64,000 nucleotides of DNA from Streptococcus mitis (GTDB taxonomy: Bacteria > Bacillota > Bacilli > Lactobacillales > Streptococcaceae), in assembly GCF_946190275.1 (NCBI RefSeq), contig NZ_CAMHZQ010000002.1, forward strand, positions 124,001 to 188,000, given 5' to 3'. Positions 18,247-31,222 of the stretch are shown here, one piece after another. Position 1 is the first letter of the stretch; each line of letters begins with the position of its first letter. Both the position numbers and the translations under genes were made by a program. The notes under the pieces are model-generated. The model was not told where the DNA came from and searched no databases. It was given only the letters and a program-made list of their open reading frames with translations.

Positions 18247-18252
18247 ATTATA
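18247..18252 (-). promoter_or_regulatory. Extended -10 promoter of the teichoic-acid operon
   Basis: TGGTATAAT on the minus strand, 24 bases before the licD3 start. I see no good -35 box at 17 bases, so it depends on the TG extension. Confidence 0.6.
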
Positions 18253-18289
18253 CCACAAATAGGGGGTGAAAATCTATTGCAGACTGTAA

Positions 18290-18338
18290 AAAATCAAAGC
18301 CTGACTACTATCCAAATAGCTATCAAACTTTGATTTTT
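18290..18338 (-). terminator. Terminator of the aromatic amino-acid operon
   Basis: AAAAATCAAAG and CTTTGATTTTTT form an 11-bp stem around about 26 bases that include a smaller stem. It follows the stop of the LCP gene at 18349 and precedes the licD3 promoter. Confidence 0.75.
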
Positions 18339-18348
18339 CTGTCTTATC

Positions 18349-19644
18349 TTATCTCAAGCCCATCTGAGACAATTTATTCTGATATTTGTTTTGATCGACA
18401 AGCAAGCCCAAGCCTCCATAAACATCGTAGGCATCTACCCAGTCACCAAGTTCTGGAATCGTCAATTTTTCAATGCCATTTTGAGCTCCGTCTAGGAAAG
18501 ACAAGCCATTTGTTAACAGGAAGGTATAAGGAACATTCGTTGAGGTCATTCCGAAGACCTTGCCAAGTGCCTCTGAGCCTGTAAAGAGCTTGGTTGGATC
18601 TTTGATTTGCTGAAGAACTGCTGTCAGTACTTGTTGCTGTCTTTTGGTACGGCCGTAATCCGCCTCATCATCATCACGGAAACGAGCATAATTGAGCAAG
18701 GTCGAGCCATTCATCTGCTGTTTTCCGACTTTGATGGTTTGGGTTGGAGACTCAGTCTCAGTAGCGTGTAAATCATCGCCGACTGTAGCTTCTGTTAGTG
18801 GGCGCCCATTCAATGTTGAAAATTGAGCATCAATTGTCACCCCATCAGGGAAAAGTGTGTCAATCGCTGTAGCAAAGGCCTGAAAATCGACCAAGGCATA
18901 GTACTTAATGTCCAAATCAAAATTATCTTTCAAAACTTGACGAACCATTTCTGCCCCTTTTTGCCCCTCTTGTTCTCCTAACTCATAGGCTACGTTTAAC
19001 TTGTTATCTGTCTGTTTTCTACCGTTAATGACTTGGCTATAACCGTCTATATAAACCAAATTGTCACGCATGAAGCTGACCAGCTTAATTTTCTTATCCG
19101 AACCGCCAACATTTAATACCATAATAGAGTCCGTCCGCGTCTCAGCACTGTTCTGGCCGATTCGCCCATCAGTACCCATGATCAAAATATTAACTCCATC
19201 TCTGGTATCTTGACCATTAAAAACTTCTACTTGAGCTGCCCTGGCATTGGCAATTTTATCTGGATTAGCATTGGTATAACCTTTCAAGAACATAAAAATC
19301 ATACCCAATGCTAGACAAGCTAAGATAGCCAGTAATCCTGAAAAAATGCGCCCCCAACGTAGCTTCCGCTTTTTAGTTTTTTTCTTTGGAAGAGAATTGA
19401 TTTTCTGGTATCTCTCAGAACGATTACGGCTATTATAAGAAGGAATCGAAGTGTTAGCACTTGACTTTCTATAATCCTCGGTCAATTCTTGACTTTCTGA
19501 GGGAGCGTCACTACTTGCCCTATTTAATTTGTCTTGCAAGTAAGCAAACTCTTTTTTTTCTCGCTCATTGAGGTAATGAATATTCTTAAAGAGATAGTCA
19601 TAACGTAACTGCTCGTGGTGGCTTAAGGGATTTTCTTTACTCAT
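18349..19644 (-). CDS. LytR-CpsA-Psr (LCP) family cell-wall polymer ligase
   Basis: A 431-residue membrane protein. About 97 cytoplasmic residues, rich in charge, are followed by one transmembrane helix (98-121) and an extracytoplasmic LCP domain (about 150-330), with MGTDGR, RTDSIMVLNV, FMRDN and the arginine-rich NYARFRDDDEADYGRTKRQQ. LCP enzymes transfer lipid-linked teichoic acid or capsule to peptidoglycan. It is the last gene of the aro operon but stands next to the teichoic-acid operon, which suits a role in anchoring teichoic acid. It overlaps pheA by 4 bases. Confidence 0.88.
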   Translation of the reverse strand: MSKENPLSHHEQLRYDYLFKNIHYLNEREKKEFAYLQDKLNRASSDAPSESQELTEDYRKSSANTSIPSYNSRNRSERYQKINSLPKKKTKKRKLRWGRIFSGLLAILACLALGMIFMFLKGYTNANPDKIANARAAQVEVFNGQDTRDGVNILIMGTDGRIGQNSAETRTDSIMVLNVGGSDKKIKLVSFMRDNLVYIDGYSQVINGRKQTDNKLNVAYELGEQEGQKGAEMVRQVLKDNFDLDIKYYALVDFQAFATAIDTLFPDGVTIDAQFSTLNGRPLTEATVGDDLHATETESPTQTIKVGKQQMNGSTLLNYARFRDDDEADYGRTKRQQQVLTAVLQQIKDPTKLFTGSEALGKVFGMTSTNVPYTFLLTNGLSFLDGAQNGIEKLTIPELGDWVDAYDVYGGLGLLVDQNKYQNKLSQMGLR

Positions 19645-20485
19645 CTTCTCTCCTTTCCATGGTCTGATATTGGATAAATAGGATAGGCACCCAGAACCTT
19701 ATACTGGATTCCTATGGCTTCTAATTCTTTTTGGGCAAAGCGGACCAAGGCCTTATCAGCATAGTCCACATCGATAATGAAAAAGTATTCGCCCAACGCT
19801 GTCTTGAGTGGACGACTTTCAATTTTTGTCAGGTCAATTCCTCTCCAAGCAAAGGTCGAAAGAGCCTTATAAAGTGCACCTGGAAGGTTGTCAGGTAAGG
19901 TCAAGGCCAAACTCATTTTCTCAGTTTGTGCTTGCAAGGGAATAGCTGCACCTTCAGCTCCCAGAACCCAGAAACGTGTGAAATTGGCTTCCATTTCCTG
20001 AATATCCTCAGCAATCAGTTCTAAACCATATTCTTCTGCAGAACTTCTAGGAGCAATGGCTGCATAAGGCTGGTCTGGATGTTCGGAAATAAAACGGGCC
20101 GCATAAGCTGTACTAGCTGTTACCTCGATTTGGGCCTCTGGATATTGTTCATCGATGAATTTCTTTCCTTGAGCCAAAGCCTGAGGATGAGAAAAAATCT
20201 TTTCAATCTTAGTATGGCCTGGGACTACCATCAACTGCTGATGAATAGGCTGAACGATTTCTGCAACTGCTTGAATGCGAGCCTGATGAAAAAGGTAGTC
20301 CAAGGTTTCATGAACACTACCCTCAATAGAATTTTCAACTGGCACCACAGAATAGTCCACCAAGCCTTGCTCATAGGCCTTGATGACATCTGTAATGTTA
20401 GCAAAAGCCTGCAATTCCTCATGAGGAAAAGCTGTCTGCACAACATGGTGTGAAAATGATCCCTTGGGACCTAGATAAGCAATTT

Positions 20486-20489
<4 letters not shown>
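19641..20489 (-). CDS. pheA: Prephenate dehydratase
   Basis: A 282-residue monofunctional enzyme converting prephenate to phenylpyruvate for phenylalanine synthesis. GPKGSFSH opens the catalytic domain, the TRF motif is at 171-173 (NFTRFWVLG) and the C-terminal ACT domain carries ESRP at 224-227, the phenylalanine-binding site for feedback inhibition. No chorismate mutase domain is fused. It overlaps aroK by 4 bases. Confidence 0.96.
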
Positions 20490-22668
<2,179 letters not shown>

Positions 22669-22678
22669 GATTTTCTCC

Positions 22679-23782
22679 TTATTTGACAACGACTGTGTAG
22701 TCAGTGTTTTCTGTTATTAAATGCTCAGCTCTTTCCAAGTCTTGAGCGTTTTTAAATGAAATTTGTAGGATCCCGTGAATATCTTCACGGTTTTCCTCAT
22801 TGATGTGAATATTGACCAGAGAAGTTCCACGTAGCAGTTCCAAAATCCGCAAGATAACATCTTCTTCATCGGGAACATCGACATAGAGGTCATAAGAGCT
22901 ATCCACACCACCACGCTTATGGATTTCCATGGCCTGACGTTGCTCACGCGCTTGGTTGAAAAAGTTCCAGATTTTCTCCTCATCTCCCTTGCTGATGGCT
23001 TGTCCAACCTCATCTAAGCGCTCCTTGAAATCCTCAATTCGATCCAGAATGGTTTCACGATTAGATAAGAGAATGGAGGTCCACATACCCGGCTCGCTTT
23101 CCGCAATTCGAGTCATATCTCGAAAACCACCGGCCGCAAAACGCCTTGCCATCTCATGTTCTTGAGCATAGACCGCAGTCTGCTCCATGAGACTAGAAGC
23201 CAGAATATGTGGAAAATGGCTAATCTGAGAAGTGACACGGTCATGCTCCTTGGCATCAATCTCGATAAAACGAGCATGAAGACCTGAAAGCAAGTTCTTC
23301 ATTTCCTCAAGCGTATCATGATTTGTCAAGCTAGAAGGTGTGAAGATATAATAGGCATTTTCAAAAAGATTGACATCCGCAGAAGCAGCCCCTGTCTTGT
23401 GACTACCAGCCATGGGATGAGCCCCGACAAAGCGAACAGATTTGCCAGCCAAATATTGCTCCGCCGCATCCACAATGGCTGACTTGGTCGAACCGGCATC
23501 TGAAATAATGACACCTTCTTTCAAGTCCAAGTTGGCCAACTCCTTAATAAAGGAAATAGTTTGCTTTATTGGCAAGCTGAGAATGATGATATCTGCCAAA
23601 GGAGCAAAACTGGCAAAATCATCCGTTGCACGGTCAATCATGCCTTCTTTCAAGGCGATATCTCTCGAAGCTTGACTGCGATTATAACCTAAAATTTCAT
23701 AATCTGGATGACCGCGTTTGATACCAAGGGCCATAGAAGCACCAATCAATCCAAGACCTGCGATATAGACTGTTTTTGCCAT
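22679..23782 (-). CDS. tyrA: Prephenate dehydrogenase
   Basis: A 367-residue enzyme oxidising prephenate to 4-hydroxyphenylpyruvate for tyrosine. The N-terminal Rossmann fold has [13 protein letters not shown] (8-20). The middle holds [13 protein letters not shown], the prephenate-binding histidine region. The C-terminal 80 residues form an ACT domain ([15 protein letters not shown]) that would sense tyrosine. It is 10 bases downstream of aroC. Confidence 0.95.
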   Translation of the reverse strand: MAKTVYIAGLGLIGASMALGIKRGHPDYEILGYNRSQASRDIALKEGMIDRATDDFASFAPLADIIILSLPIKQTISFIKELANLDLKEGVIISDAGSTKSAIVDAAEQYLAGKSVRFVGAHPMAGSHKTGAASADVNLFENAYYIFTPSSLTNHDTLEEMKNLLSGLHARFIEIDAKEHDRVTSQISHFPHILASSLMEQTAVYAQEHEMARRFAAGGFRDMTRIAESEPGMWTSILLSNRETILDRIEDFKERLDEVGQAISKGDEEKIWNFFNQAREQRQAMEIHKRGGVDSSYDLYVDVPDEEDVILRILELLRGTSLVNIHINEENREDIHGILQISFKNAQDLERAEHLITENTDYTVVVK

Positions 23783-23791
23783 AGGAACTCC

Positions 23792-24958
23792 TTAATAGTT
23801 CTTTGTATAGTTTCGGTGTTGGGCTACCGCTTCTTTTAGTTCCTCTAGATTATCTGATGAGAATTTTTCGAGGATTTCTTGTGCCAGAACCGTTGCCACA
23901 ACGGCTTCCATGACCACTCCTGCAGCTGGAAGGGCGGTCGGATCACTTCTTTCAACAGTTGCCTTGTAAGGTTCGTGGGTTTCGATATCCACACTCATAA
24001 GAGGCTTATAAAGAGTAGGAATGGGCTTCATAACTCCACGAACAACAATCGGTTGCCCATTAGTCATACCACCTTCAAAACCGCCAAGATTGTTGGTACG
24101 GCGAGTATAGCCATCTTCTTTAGACCAGAGAATTTCATCCATGACTTGGCTGCCTTTACGATAACCAGCTTCAAATCCAAGACCAAATTCCACCCCTTTA
24201 AAGGCATTGATAGAGACAACTGCTTGAGCCAATCTTGCATCCAATTTTCTGTCCCATTGGACATAGGAACCAAGACCAACTGGAACACCTCCAACGACTG
24301 TCTCCACAACCCCACCGATGGTATCACCGTCACGTTTGATTTGGTCAATATAGTCCTTGATTTCCTGTTCTCTTTCTTGGTTGACAATAGAAACTTCAGA
24401 CTGGGCAGCTCTCTCCTTAATCTCAGAAACTGTGAGATTCTCAGGAACATCGATTTCCTTGCCACCAAAGACCACGACATGATTGGCAATCTCCATATTC
24501 AGCTCAGCCAAGAGGCGTTTGGCTACTGCCCCAACTGCCACCCGCATGGTGGTTTCACGAGCTGATGAGCGCTCCAAGGAATTACGTAAATCATCAAAAC
24601 GGTACTTGATGCCCCCAACCAAATCGGCATGTCCTGGACGTGGATGGGTGATTTTCCGTTTGCTTTTAAGTCGCTCTTCAATGTCCTCCGCAGACATGAT
24701 ATCCAGCCATTTCTGATGGTCCTTATTGACGACATCCATGGTAATGGGAGCCCCAGTAGTCTTCCCATGGCGAACACCCGAAGTAAAGATAACTTGGTCG
24801 CTCTCAATCTTCATACGACCACCGCGGCCGTAGCCACCCTGACGACGTTTCAAATCCTCATTAATGTCCTTTGCTGTCAAAGGAAGTCCAGCTGGAATTC
24901 CTTCAATGATAGCCGTCAGACGGGGACCGTGTGATTCTCCTGCAGTTAAATATCTCAT
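23792..24958 (-). CDS. aroC: Chorismate synthase
   Basis: A 388-residue enzyme needing reduced FMN, converting EPSP to chorismate. GESHG is at 7-11, [12 protein letters not shown] near 38-49, and [21 protein letters not shown] near 132-152: the family's phosphate and flavin-binding stretches. It lies 9 bases downstream of aroB in the operon. Confidence 0.97.
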   Translation of the reverse strand: MRYLTAGESHGPRLTAIIEGIPAGLPLTAKDINEDLKRRQGGYGRGGRMKIESDQVIFTSGVRHGKTTGAPITMDVVNKDHQKWLDIMSAEDIEERLKSKRKITHPRPGHADLVGGIKYRFDDLRNSLERSSARETTMRVAVGAVAKRLLAELNMEIANHVVVFGGKEIDVPENLTVSEIKERAAQSEVSIVNQEREQEIKDYIDQIKRDGDTIGGVVETVVGGVPVGLGSYVQWDRKLDARLAQAVVSINAFKGVEFGLGFEAGYRKGSQVMDEILWSKEDGYTRRTNNLGGFEGGMTNGQPIVVRGVMKPIPTLYKPLMSVDIETHEPYKATVERSDPTALPAAGVVMEAVVATVLAQEILEKFSSDNLEELKEAVAQHRNYTKNY

Positions 24959-24967
24959 ACACTCTCC

Positions 24968-26035
24968 TTATTTTACCAAGTAGTCTTTCATCTCTTCCAG
25001 AGAAACTGGGTGAATGGTCGCTGAGCCAAGCTCTGGAACCAAGACCAATTTCAAGGTATTGCCACGCGCCTTCTTGTCATGTGTCAAAGCCTGATAAAGC
25101 TTGTCAACATCCCAGTTTTCATAGTCAACAGGTAGTCCAAATTTCTGACACATCTTTGTGATAGATTGCGTAATGCCAGCTGGCATGAGTCCCTTTTCCT
25201 CAGCAACCTTGGAAATCTGCACCATTCCCATGGCTACAGCCTCTCCATGCATGACCTTGCCATAACCGGCAGTCGCTTCAATAGCATGACCAATAGTGTG
25301 GCCAAAATTGAGGTAAAGGCGTACACCATTGTCCAGCTCATCCTCAACTACCATCTTACGCTTGACCTGACAAGAATGTTCAATCAAGGTCTCTGCATGT
25401 TCCAAAATGCTCTCAACAGAACCATCCAGCTCCGTCAAGAGAGCCCAAAGTTCTGGATCCTCAATCAAGCCATACTTGATAACTTCACCCATTCCTTCAA
25501 TCAACTCTCTTTTTCCGAGGGTTTCAAGAACAAGTGGGTCAATCAGAACCCCATCTGGCTGGGCAAAGGTACCCACCATATTCTTGGCAAATGGAGTATT
25601 GACGCCCGTCTTTCCACCGATTGAAGAATCCACCTGGGCAGTCAAACTAGTCGGAATCTGAACAAAGTGAATGCCCCGCATATAGGTAGAGGCTACAAAA
25701 CCAGCCAAGTCCCCAACGACACCGCCACCAAGAGCCACGATTCCATCGCTACGAGTCAGACCTTGCTTGACTAAAAATTCATAGACTTTCTGAACAGTAG
25801 TTAAATTCTTTCTTTCTTCGCCTTCTAAAAAGTCAAAAACTGCTACCTGAAAACCAGCATCTTCTAGGCTGAGCTTGACCTTCTCTGCATAAAGAGAAGC
25901 TACATGGTTATCTGTCACAATGACTACCTTTTGTGGTTGCCAGAGTTCTCGCAACCATTGGCCAGCCTGAGCCAGACAACCTTTTTCAATCTGAATATCA
26001 TAAGGATGATGAGGAATATCGATTCTGATTTTCAT
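24968..26035 (-). CDS. aroB: 3-dehydroquinate synthase
   Basis: A 355-residue NAD- and metal-dependent enzyme closing DAHP to 3-dehydroquinate. [16 protein letters not shown] near 100-115 binds [14 protein letters not shown] and HGEAVAMGM contain metal-binding histidines. It is the first committed cyclic step of the shikimate pathway encoded here; no DAHP synthase gene is in the window. It lies 18 bases downstream of aroE. Confidence 0.97.
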   Translation of the reverse strand: MKIRIDIPHHPYDIQIEKGCLAQAGQWLRELWQPQKVVIVTDNHVASLYAEKVKLSLEDAGFQVAVFDFLEGEERKNLTTVQKVYEFLVKQGLTRSDGIVALGGGVVGDLAGFVASTYMRGIHFVQIPTSLTAQVDSSIGGKTGVNTPFAKNMVGTFAQPDGVLIDPLVLETLGKRELIEGMGEVIKYGLIEDPELWALLTELDGSVESILEHAETLIEHSCQVKRKMVVEDELDNGVRLYLNFGHTIGHAIEATAGYGKVMHGEAVAMGMVQISKVAEEKGLMPAGITQSITKMCQKFGLPVDYENWDVDKLYQALTHDKKARGNTLKLVLVPELGSATIHPVSLEEMKDYLVK

Positions 26036-26053
26036 AGGAGAATCTCCTTTTCT

Positions 26054-26908
26054 TTATTGGTATTTTTCTGTTAAAGACTGCCAAATTTCTTCTGTCGGCA
26101 TTTCCTTGCCTGTCCACAGTTGAAAAGCTTCTGCAGCTTGATAGAGCAACATCCCCAGACCATTGACGGCTGGATTGCCCTGACTTCTAGCCCATTTTAA
26201 AAATGGTGTTTCAAAGGGTTGGTAAATGATATCTGCTACTAAGAGAGTTTCTGGTAGGACAATGCTTTCAGGAACTGGAGATGATTGACCGTCCATTCCT
26301 ACACTTGTCGCATTGACAAGTAAATCCGACTCAGCAATCCTTGCTTGCAGTTCAGAAACATCTTCTAAAGCATACAAGTCCACCTTAAAGCTTGTCTGCT
26401 CCTGTAACTTGTCTAGGTAAGGTCTTGTTTTTCCCATGGAAACTGAACGAACAAAGACTGAAATCTGACTGACGCCGTCCAAAATAGCTTGTGCCAAAAT
26501 GGACTTGGCCGCACCACCTGCACCCAGCAGGGTCATCTTCTTACCTGTAATTGTAAAAGAAGGCAAGCTCTTAAAAAATCCCTTGCCATCTGTATTATAT
26601 CCAATTAAATTGCCATTCTCATTGACAACCGTATTAACTGCACCAATCAAGCGCGCTTCATCGCTCAGCTCATCCAAATAAGGAATCACCTGCTCCTTAT
26701 AGGGCATGGACAGGTTGATACCAAACATCTGGTAGCGACGAATATTGACCACTGTTTCTGCCAAGTCACTCGCTTCAATCTCCCAAGCCACATAAGCACC
26801 GTTGGTAGCTGTCGCCTCGAAGGCTCTATTGTGGATGAAGGGAGAAATAGAATGCTTAATAGGATTGGCAACAACTGCAGTTAAACGTGTATAGCCATCA
26901 AGCTTCAT
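26054..26908 (-). CDS. aroE: Shikimate dehydrogenase
   Basis: A 284-residue NADPH-dependent enzyme reducing 3-dehydroshikimate. The N-terminal domain shows [16 protein letters not shown] (15-30) and [12 protein letters not shown], with the catalytic Lys in the MPYK motif. GAGGAAKSI near 127-135 is the dinucleotide loop. It overlaps aroD by 11 bases. Confidence 0.96.
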   Translation of the reverse strand: MKLDGYTRLTAVVANPIKHSISPFIHNRAFEATATNGAYVAWEIEASDLAETVVNIRRYQMFGINLSMPYKEQVIPYLDELSDEARLIGAVNTVVNENGNLIGYNTDGKGFFKSLPSFTITGKKMTLLGAGGAAKSILAQAILDGVSQISVFVRSVSMGKTRPYLDKLQEQTSFKVDLYALEDVSELQARIAESDLLVNATSVGMDGQSSPVPESIVLPETLLVADIIYQPFETPFLKWARSQGNPAVNGLGMLLYQAAEAFQLWTGKEMPTEEIWQSLTEKYQ

Positions 26909-27575
26909 CCAAAATCTCCCTGATTTTTTTCATGCTAGCTAGAGAAATCTGACCAGGAGCACTAGCCTCATCTAGACTGGCAAAGGACCAGCTAGAACCC
27001 GTCACATCCGCAGTGATACGAGATACCTTGCCCACCTTGCCCATAGAAATAGTCACATATTCCTGTTCAGGATTGAGGGTTTTAAAGCCTCGTGTATAGT
27101 TCATCAAGTCTAAGACATCCTGCTCCGTGTGAGCCATAGCCGCAACCTTAACAAGTTTTGGATTTAGGCTCGTCAGCTCTGACAAGATTTCCATCATATT
27201 TTCAGGCGTTTCTTGGAAATTGTGGTAACTCAAAACGAGATTTGGGAAGTCCAGCATTTCCTCAAAAACATCCTTGTAGCTGTAGTACTCAAAATCAATA
27301 TAGTCTGGTTGATAGAGTTGCGCCACTTCCTTGATGAGATGGATATATTCTTCCGGAGAAAGTTCAATTTCTCCCCCTTCATCACGAGTTCGCAAAGTGA
27401 AAACCAACTCACGACCTGCGAATTTTTCAAAAATAGCTGGAGCCACCTGCAAAATCGCTTCCTTAGGCAGATAGTCGGCCCGCCATTCAATGATGTCGGC
27501 ATCCAGATACCTCGTGGCATCCAGTGCCTGAGCCTCCTCTAAACTTCTTGGCATTACTGAAACGATTAATTTCAT
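26898..27575 (-). CDS. aroD: 3-dehydroquinate dehydratase, type I
   Basis: A 225-residue Schiff-base enzyme. EWRADYL (31-37), the catalytic histidine in LSYHNF and the Schiff-base lysine in LVKVAAMAH are all present, with [17 protein letters not shown] near the end. It overlaps the RlmI-like gene by 4 bases upstream and aroE by 11 downstream. Confidence 0.96.
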   Translation of the reverse strand: MKLIVSVMPRSLEEAQALDATRYLDADIIEWRADYLPKEAILQVAPAIFEKFAGRELVFTLRTRDEGGEIELSPEEYIHLIKEVAQLYQPDYIDFEYYSYKDVFEEMLDFPNLVLSYHNFQETPENMMEILSELTSLNPKLVKVAAMAHTEQDVLDLMNYTRGFKTLNPEQEYVTISMGKVGKVSRITADVTGSSWSFASLDEASAPGQISLASMKKIREILDEA

Positions 27576-28735
27576 TTACTAACCTTCATACTAATCACCT
27601 TGAGGTAATTACTACTTTCATCTTTTTTATTATAGGCGAAATCTGCTGGAAGACCGTATTTGTTTAAAATCTGGTAACTTCTTCCTGCAAAGCCTTTATC
27701 AATTTGTTCTGTAAATTTCTGACGGGAAACATTGGCAGCATTAGTACTGGCAATGATAATCCCTCCCGGATTTAAAATCTCAAGACTCTGGGAAATCAAC
27801 TTGTGATAATCCTTAGCCACAGAGAAGGTCTGTTTTTTGTTCCGAGCAAAGCTAGGCGGATCTAGGACAATCACATCGTAGGTCAAGCCTTTTCGCTTGG
27901 CATACTTGAAATACTCAAAGACGTCCATGACTATAAAACGATGGGCATCTGTGCTGATCCCATTTGCCTTAAAATGCGCTTGAGACAATTCTCGTGAACG
28001 TTTGGCTAGATCAACCGAAGTTGTCTGACTTGCTCCTCCCATGGCCGCAGCTACTGAAAAGGCTGCTGTATAAGAAAACATATTGAGCAAAGATTTGCCC
28101 ATAGCCAAGCCGTCAACTAAACTACCACGAACCTCATGCTGGTCTAAGAAAATACCTGTCATCAAGCCATCATTCATGAAGACCTGATACAAGACACCAT
28201 TTTCCAGAACAGTGAAAAAGTCAGGTGCTTCTTGACCATAAACATGGGCAGATTCATAGTCTAGACCCTTAAAGCGAATCTTCTCATAGGCCCCTAACAC
28301 CTCAGGAAAAACCTGTCTAAAGGCTTCTGAGATGGTCTGACGAATCTGATAAACATAAGAGTTATACCAAGAAAAGACAGCATAGTCGCCATAAAGGTCC
28401 ACTGTCAGACCGCCAAAGCCATCTCCCTCTTGGTTGAAGAGACGAAAGGCAGTTGTCAAATCATCTTGATAGTAGGCGCTTCTCTTTTCTTTAGATTGTC
28501 TAAACAGCGTTTCAAAGAAAGCTTGATTGAAAGCCACCTTGTCCTTACTAACAAACCAGCCCAAGCCCTTGTTTTGCTGAGAAAGGTAGGCAGTACCAAG
28601 AAAGGTTCCTTCCTGACTCTGCACTTCTACTTCCTGATCCTTAAGATTGACATTCTCAAGATCACTGGCTTCTAGTAAAACCAGCCCCTTAGCGAGCTTC
28701 TTTTCAACCCTTTTGCTAACTCTTATTCTATTCAT
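27572..28735 (-). CDS. Class I SAM-dependent rRNA methyltransferase (RlmI-like)
   Basis: A 387-residue protein with an N-terminal PUA-type RNA-binding domain (about 1-80) and a C-terminal Rossmann methyltransferase. [22 protein letters not shown] contains the SAM loop, and [14 protein letters not shown] carries the DPPSF motif of the RlmI/RlmK group that makes m5C in 23S rRNA. I start at ATG 28735; the frame reaches 28744, but those bases overlap the -10 box. It has no Shine-Dalgarno and lies 7 bases from TATAAT, so the mRNA is probably leaderless. It heads the aro operon. Confidence 0.85.
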   Translation of the reverse strand: MNRIRVSKRVEKKLAKGLVLLEASDLENVNLKDQEVEVQSQEGTFLGTAYLSQQNKGLGWFVSKDKVAFNQAFFETLFRQSKEKRSAYYQDDLTTAFRLFNQEGDGFGGLTVDLYGDYAVFSWYNSYVYQIRQTISEAFRQVFPEVLGAYEKIRFKGLDYESAHVYGQEAPDFFTVLENGVLYQVFMNDGLMTGIFLDQHEVRGSLVDGLAMGKSLLNMFSYTAAFSVAAAMGGASQTTSVDLAKRSRELSQAHFKANGISTDAHRFIVMDVFEYFKYAKRKGLTYDVIVLDPPSFARNKKQTFSVAKDYHKLISQSLEILNPGGIIIASTNAANVSRQKFTEQIDKGFAGRSYQILNKYGLPADFAYNKKDESSNYLKVISMKVSK

Positions 28736-28742
28736 AACTACC

Positions 28743-28771
28743 ATTATATCAAACTTTTAGACAATTCTCAA
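28743..28771 (-). promoter_or_regulatory. Promoter of the aro operon
   Basis: TTGAGA (28766-28771), 17 bases, TATAAT (28743-28748) on the minus strand. The expected start point falls at or within a few bases of the ATG at 28735. Confidence 0.75.
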
Positions 28772-28815
28772 AAAAGAAACTACCCTTGCTTTTTTACTCT
28801 TCTTTTAAAAAATGG

Positions 28816-28821
28816 TATACT
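28816..28821 (+). promoter_or_regulatory. Extended -10 promoter of the LtaS-like gene
   Basis: TGGTATACT, with a weak TTTACT at -35 (28793-28798). It lies 31 bases before the chosen GTG start and is divergent from the aro operon promoter. Confidence 0.6.
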
Positions 28822-28851
28822 AATACTAATAAAAAATTAGGAAGTAAATGT

Positions 28852-31002
28852 GTGAGAATTAATTTTAACAAAATCCAAAAAGCCATGGGTACCAGACTGG
28901 GTTTTGTCCTAACCCTTTTAATCCTCTATTGGCTCAAAACCTTATTAGCCTATACCGTTGACTTTAATTTAGATATTCAAGTAGGTAAGTTGCAGGGAAA
29001 TTACCTTGCCTTTATCGCCTTTTTCAACCCCCTTCCTCTAGGACTACTCCTGCTGGCTCTAGCCCTCTATGCTCGCTCAACCAAGATCTTTTATGGTCTG
29101 AGTATAGCTATTTATAGCCTTTTATTCATTTGGCTCTATTCCAATGTCTTTTACTATCGAGAATTTAGTGACTTTATCACGGCCAATACCATGAAGGTGG
29201 TCAGCAAGGTGTCTGTCGGCACTGCAGAACTAGAGTTACTGCGTCCTTGGGATTTCATCTATTTTATGGATTTCCCATTGCTAGCTTTCCTTTTCTATAA
29301 AAAATTCATCCAGCTGGATAGGAGACCCTTCAAATTCCGCTCCAGTGTTGCTATCACTGCTCTCTCAGCCCTGCTCTTTTCAGCTAATCTTTTCTTGGCT
29401 GAAATTGAGCGTCCCGATCTCCTATCACGAGGATTTTCTAATTATTATGTTGTTCGTGCCCTTAGTTTGCCAGCCTTTTTAGGCTATAGTGCCAACCAAT
29501 CCTATAGCGCCAACAAAGAACGTGCTAAGGCCTCTGAGACCGACCTTCAACCTATTACAGATTATATTCAAGAACATTCGGCTAAGCCTAATCCAGACTA
29601 TTTTGGCTTGGCCAAAGGAAAAAATGTGATTTATCTCCACTTGGAGAGTTTCCAACAGTTCCTGCTTGACTATAAACTCAACATAGATGGAACTGAGCAT
29701 GAAGTCACTCCCTTCCTTAATTCCCTCTACCATTCGCAATCAACCCTAGCCTTTTCGAATATCTTTAACCAAGTCAAGGCTGGTAAGACCTCAGATGCAG
29801 AAACCATGCTAGAGACCGGTTTGTTTGGACTTGATCAAGGTTCCTTTATGGTTAACTATGGAGGTACCAATACCCAGCAGGCAGCGCCTTTTATCCTAAC
29901 AAAAAATGGCTATCAATCGAGTGCTGTCTTTCACGGTAATATCGGGACCTTCTGGAATCGAAATACGACCTATAAACAATGGGGCTACCAATACTTCTTT
30001 GATGCTTCCTATTTTACCAAGCAAGACAGTAGCAATTCTTTCCAATATGGTTTAAATGATAAAATCATGATGAAGGATTCTATTCAGTATCTGGAGCATT
30101 TACAGCAACCTTTTTATGCTAAGTATATCACGGTGTCCAATCACTATCCCTATGCTAGCAATCTGACAGGCGATGAGCTTGGTTTCCCACTGGCTAAAAC
30201 CAAAGATGAAACAATCAACGGCTATTTCCAAACAGCTAACTATCTGGATAGTACCATCAAGGCCTTCTTTGACTATCTCAAAGAAAGTGGCCTCTATGAA
30301 AAATCCATCATCGTCATCTACGGAGACCATTATGGAATTTCTAACTCCCGCAATCCTGACCTGGCGCCATTGATTGGCAAGACTTCTGAGAACTGGTCGA
30401 ATTACGACAATGCCATGTTGCAACGAGTACCTTTTATGGTGGTCATGCCTGGCTATGAAAAAGGACAAATTATCAATACCTACGGTGGGCAAATCGATAT
30501 CTTACCGACTCTCGAACACCTCCTTGGTATCGAATCCAATTCCTTCCTTCAAGTCGGCCAAGACCTCCTATCACCAGACCACCAAGAAATCGTTGCCTTT
30601 CGAACTGCTAATTCCTTTGTCACACCAAAATATACCAGTTATGACGGACGAACCTACTATACTGAGAGCGGTCTTGAAATCAGCAATCTTGATGAACAAG
30701 CTCAGACTGAACTAGAAATTGTACGTCAAGCAGCTAGTCAACAGCTAAAAATCAGCGATCAGATTCAAACTGGCGATTTGATACGTTTCTACCAAGCAGA
30801 TCATCTTGGAAAAGTTGATACAGAAAGTATTTCTTACCTCAATTCTTTACCAATTCTGCAAAAGATTGAGCAGGAAAAAGGTAGTCAATCAACCAGTCTC
30901 TTTAGCCAACGACAAGGTAAAACCAGTGCTGACCTTTTCAAGGCACCAAGTTACCAAGAACTCCATCCAGAATCGGCAGAAACCGAATCAAAATCACAAT
31001 AA
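28852..31002 (+). CDS. LtaS-like membrane sulfatase-family phosphoglycerol transferase
   Basis: A 716-residue polytopic membrane protein. Five hydrophobic segments fill about residues 15-190, followed by an extracytoplasmic alkaline-phosphatase-fold domain. The nucleophile is Thr313 in KAGKTSDAET, with an acidic metal ligand in YLHLES (about 265) and IYGDHYG near 512. This is the arrangement of lipoteichoic-acid synthases. Pneumococcal teichoic acid is not a polyglycerol-phosphate chain, so its real substrate here is open. I choose the GTG at 28852, since AGGAAG lies 7 bases upstream; the frame opens at 28786, before the promoter. Confidence 0.82.
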   Translation: MRINFNKIQKAMGTRLGFVLTLLILYWLKTLLAYTVDFNLDIQVGKLQGNYLAFIAFFNPLPLGLLLLALALYARSTKIFYGLSIAIYSLLFIWLYSNVFYYREFSDFITANTMKVVSKVSVGTAELELLRPWDFIYFMDFPLLAFLFYKKFIQLDRRPFKFRSSVAITALSALLFSANLFLAEIERPDLLSRGFSNYYVVRALSLPAFLGYSANQSYSANKERAKASETDLQPITDYIQEHSAKPNPDYFGLAKGKNVIYLHLESFQQFLLDYKLNIDGTEHEVTPFLNSLYHSQSTLAFSNIFNQVKAGKTSDAETMLETGLFGLDQGSFMVNYGGTNTQQAAPFILTKNGYQSSAVFHGNIGTFWNRNTTYKQWGYQYFFDASYFTKQDSSNSFQYGLNDKIMMKDSIQYLEHLQQPFYAKYITVSNHYPYASNLTGDELGFPLAKTKDETINGYFQTANYLDSTIKAFFDYLKESGLYEKSIIVIYGDHYGISNSRNPDLAPLIGKTSENWSNYDNAMLQRVPFMVVMPGYEKGQIINTYGGQIDILPTLEHLLGIESNSFLQVGQDLLSPDHQEIVAFRTANSFVTPKYTSYDGRTYYTESGLEISNLDEQAQTELEIVRQAASQQLKISDQIQTGDLIRFYQADHLGKVDTESISYLNSLPILQKIEQEKGSQSTSLFSQRQGKTSADLFKAPSYQELHPESAETESKSQ

Positions 31003-31004
31003 AA

Positions 31005-31037
31005 AATGCTCTTCAGTCTTGGAGGAGCATTTCTTTT
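31005..31037 (+). terminator. Terminator of the LtaS-like gene
   Basis: AATGCTC and GAGCATT pair around 13 bases and are followed by TCTTTTTAT, directly after the stop codon. Confidence 0.8.
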
Positions 31038-31038
31038 T

Positions 31039-31110
31039 ATCAATGAAAATCAAAGAGCAAACTAAGAAACAAGCCTCAGATTAACTTTGAGATTGTAGCT
31101 AGAGAGGCTG
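31039..31110 (+). repeat. Degenerate BOX fragment (boxA end)
   Basis: TCAATGAAAATCAAAGAGCA matches the boxA start; similarity decays after about 60 bases and no boxC follows. From 31111 to 31222 I recognise nothing. Confidence 0.65.
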
Positions 31111-31222
31111 TACCTGCAATATGTCTATCAAATTTAGTGACGAATATAGTAGAAGAAATATGAGGATATAAATCAGCTTCAGCAGGTATCTGGAAAATTT
31201 GATTCTATAGAGAAGCCTTTTG

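Noticed and set aside
23879..24565. 228-codon plus-strand frame
   Set aside because: It lies entirely opposite aroC, whose motifs are intact; the frame is a by-product of aroC codon use.
30100..30492. 130-codon minus-strand frame
   Set aside because: Opposite the catalytic domain of the LtaS-like gene, with no ribosome-binding site.
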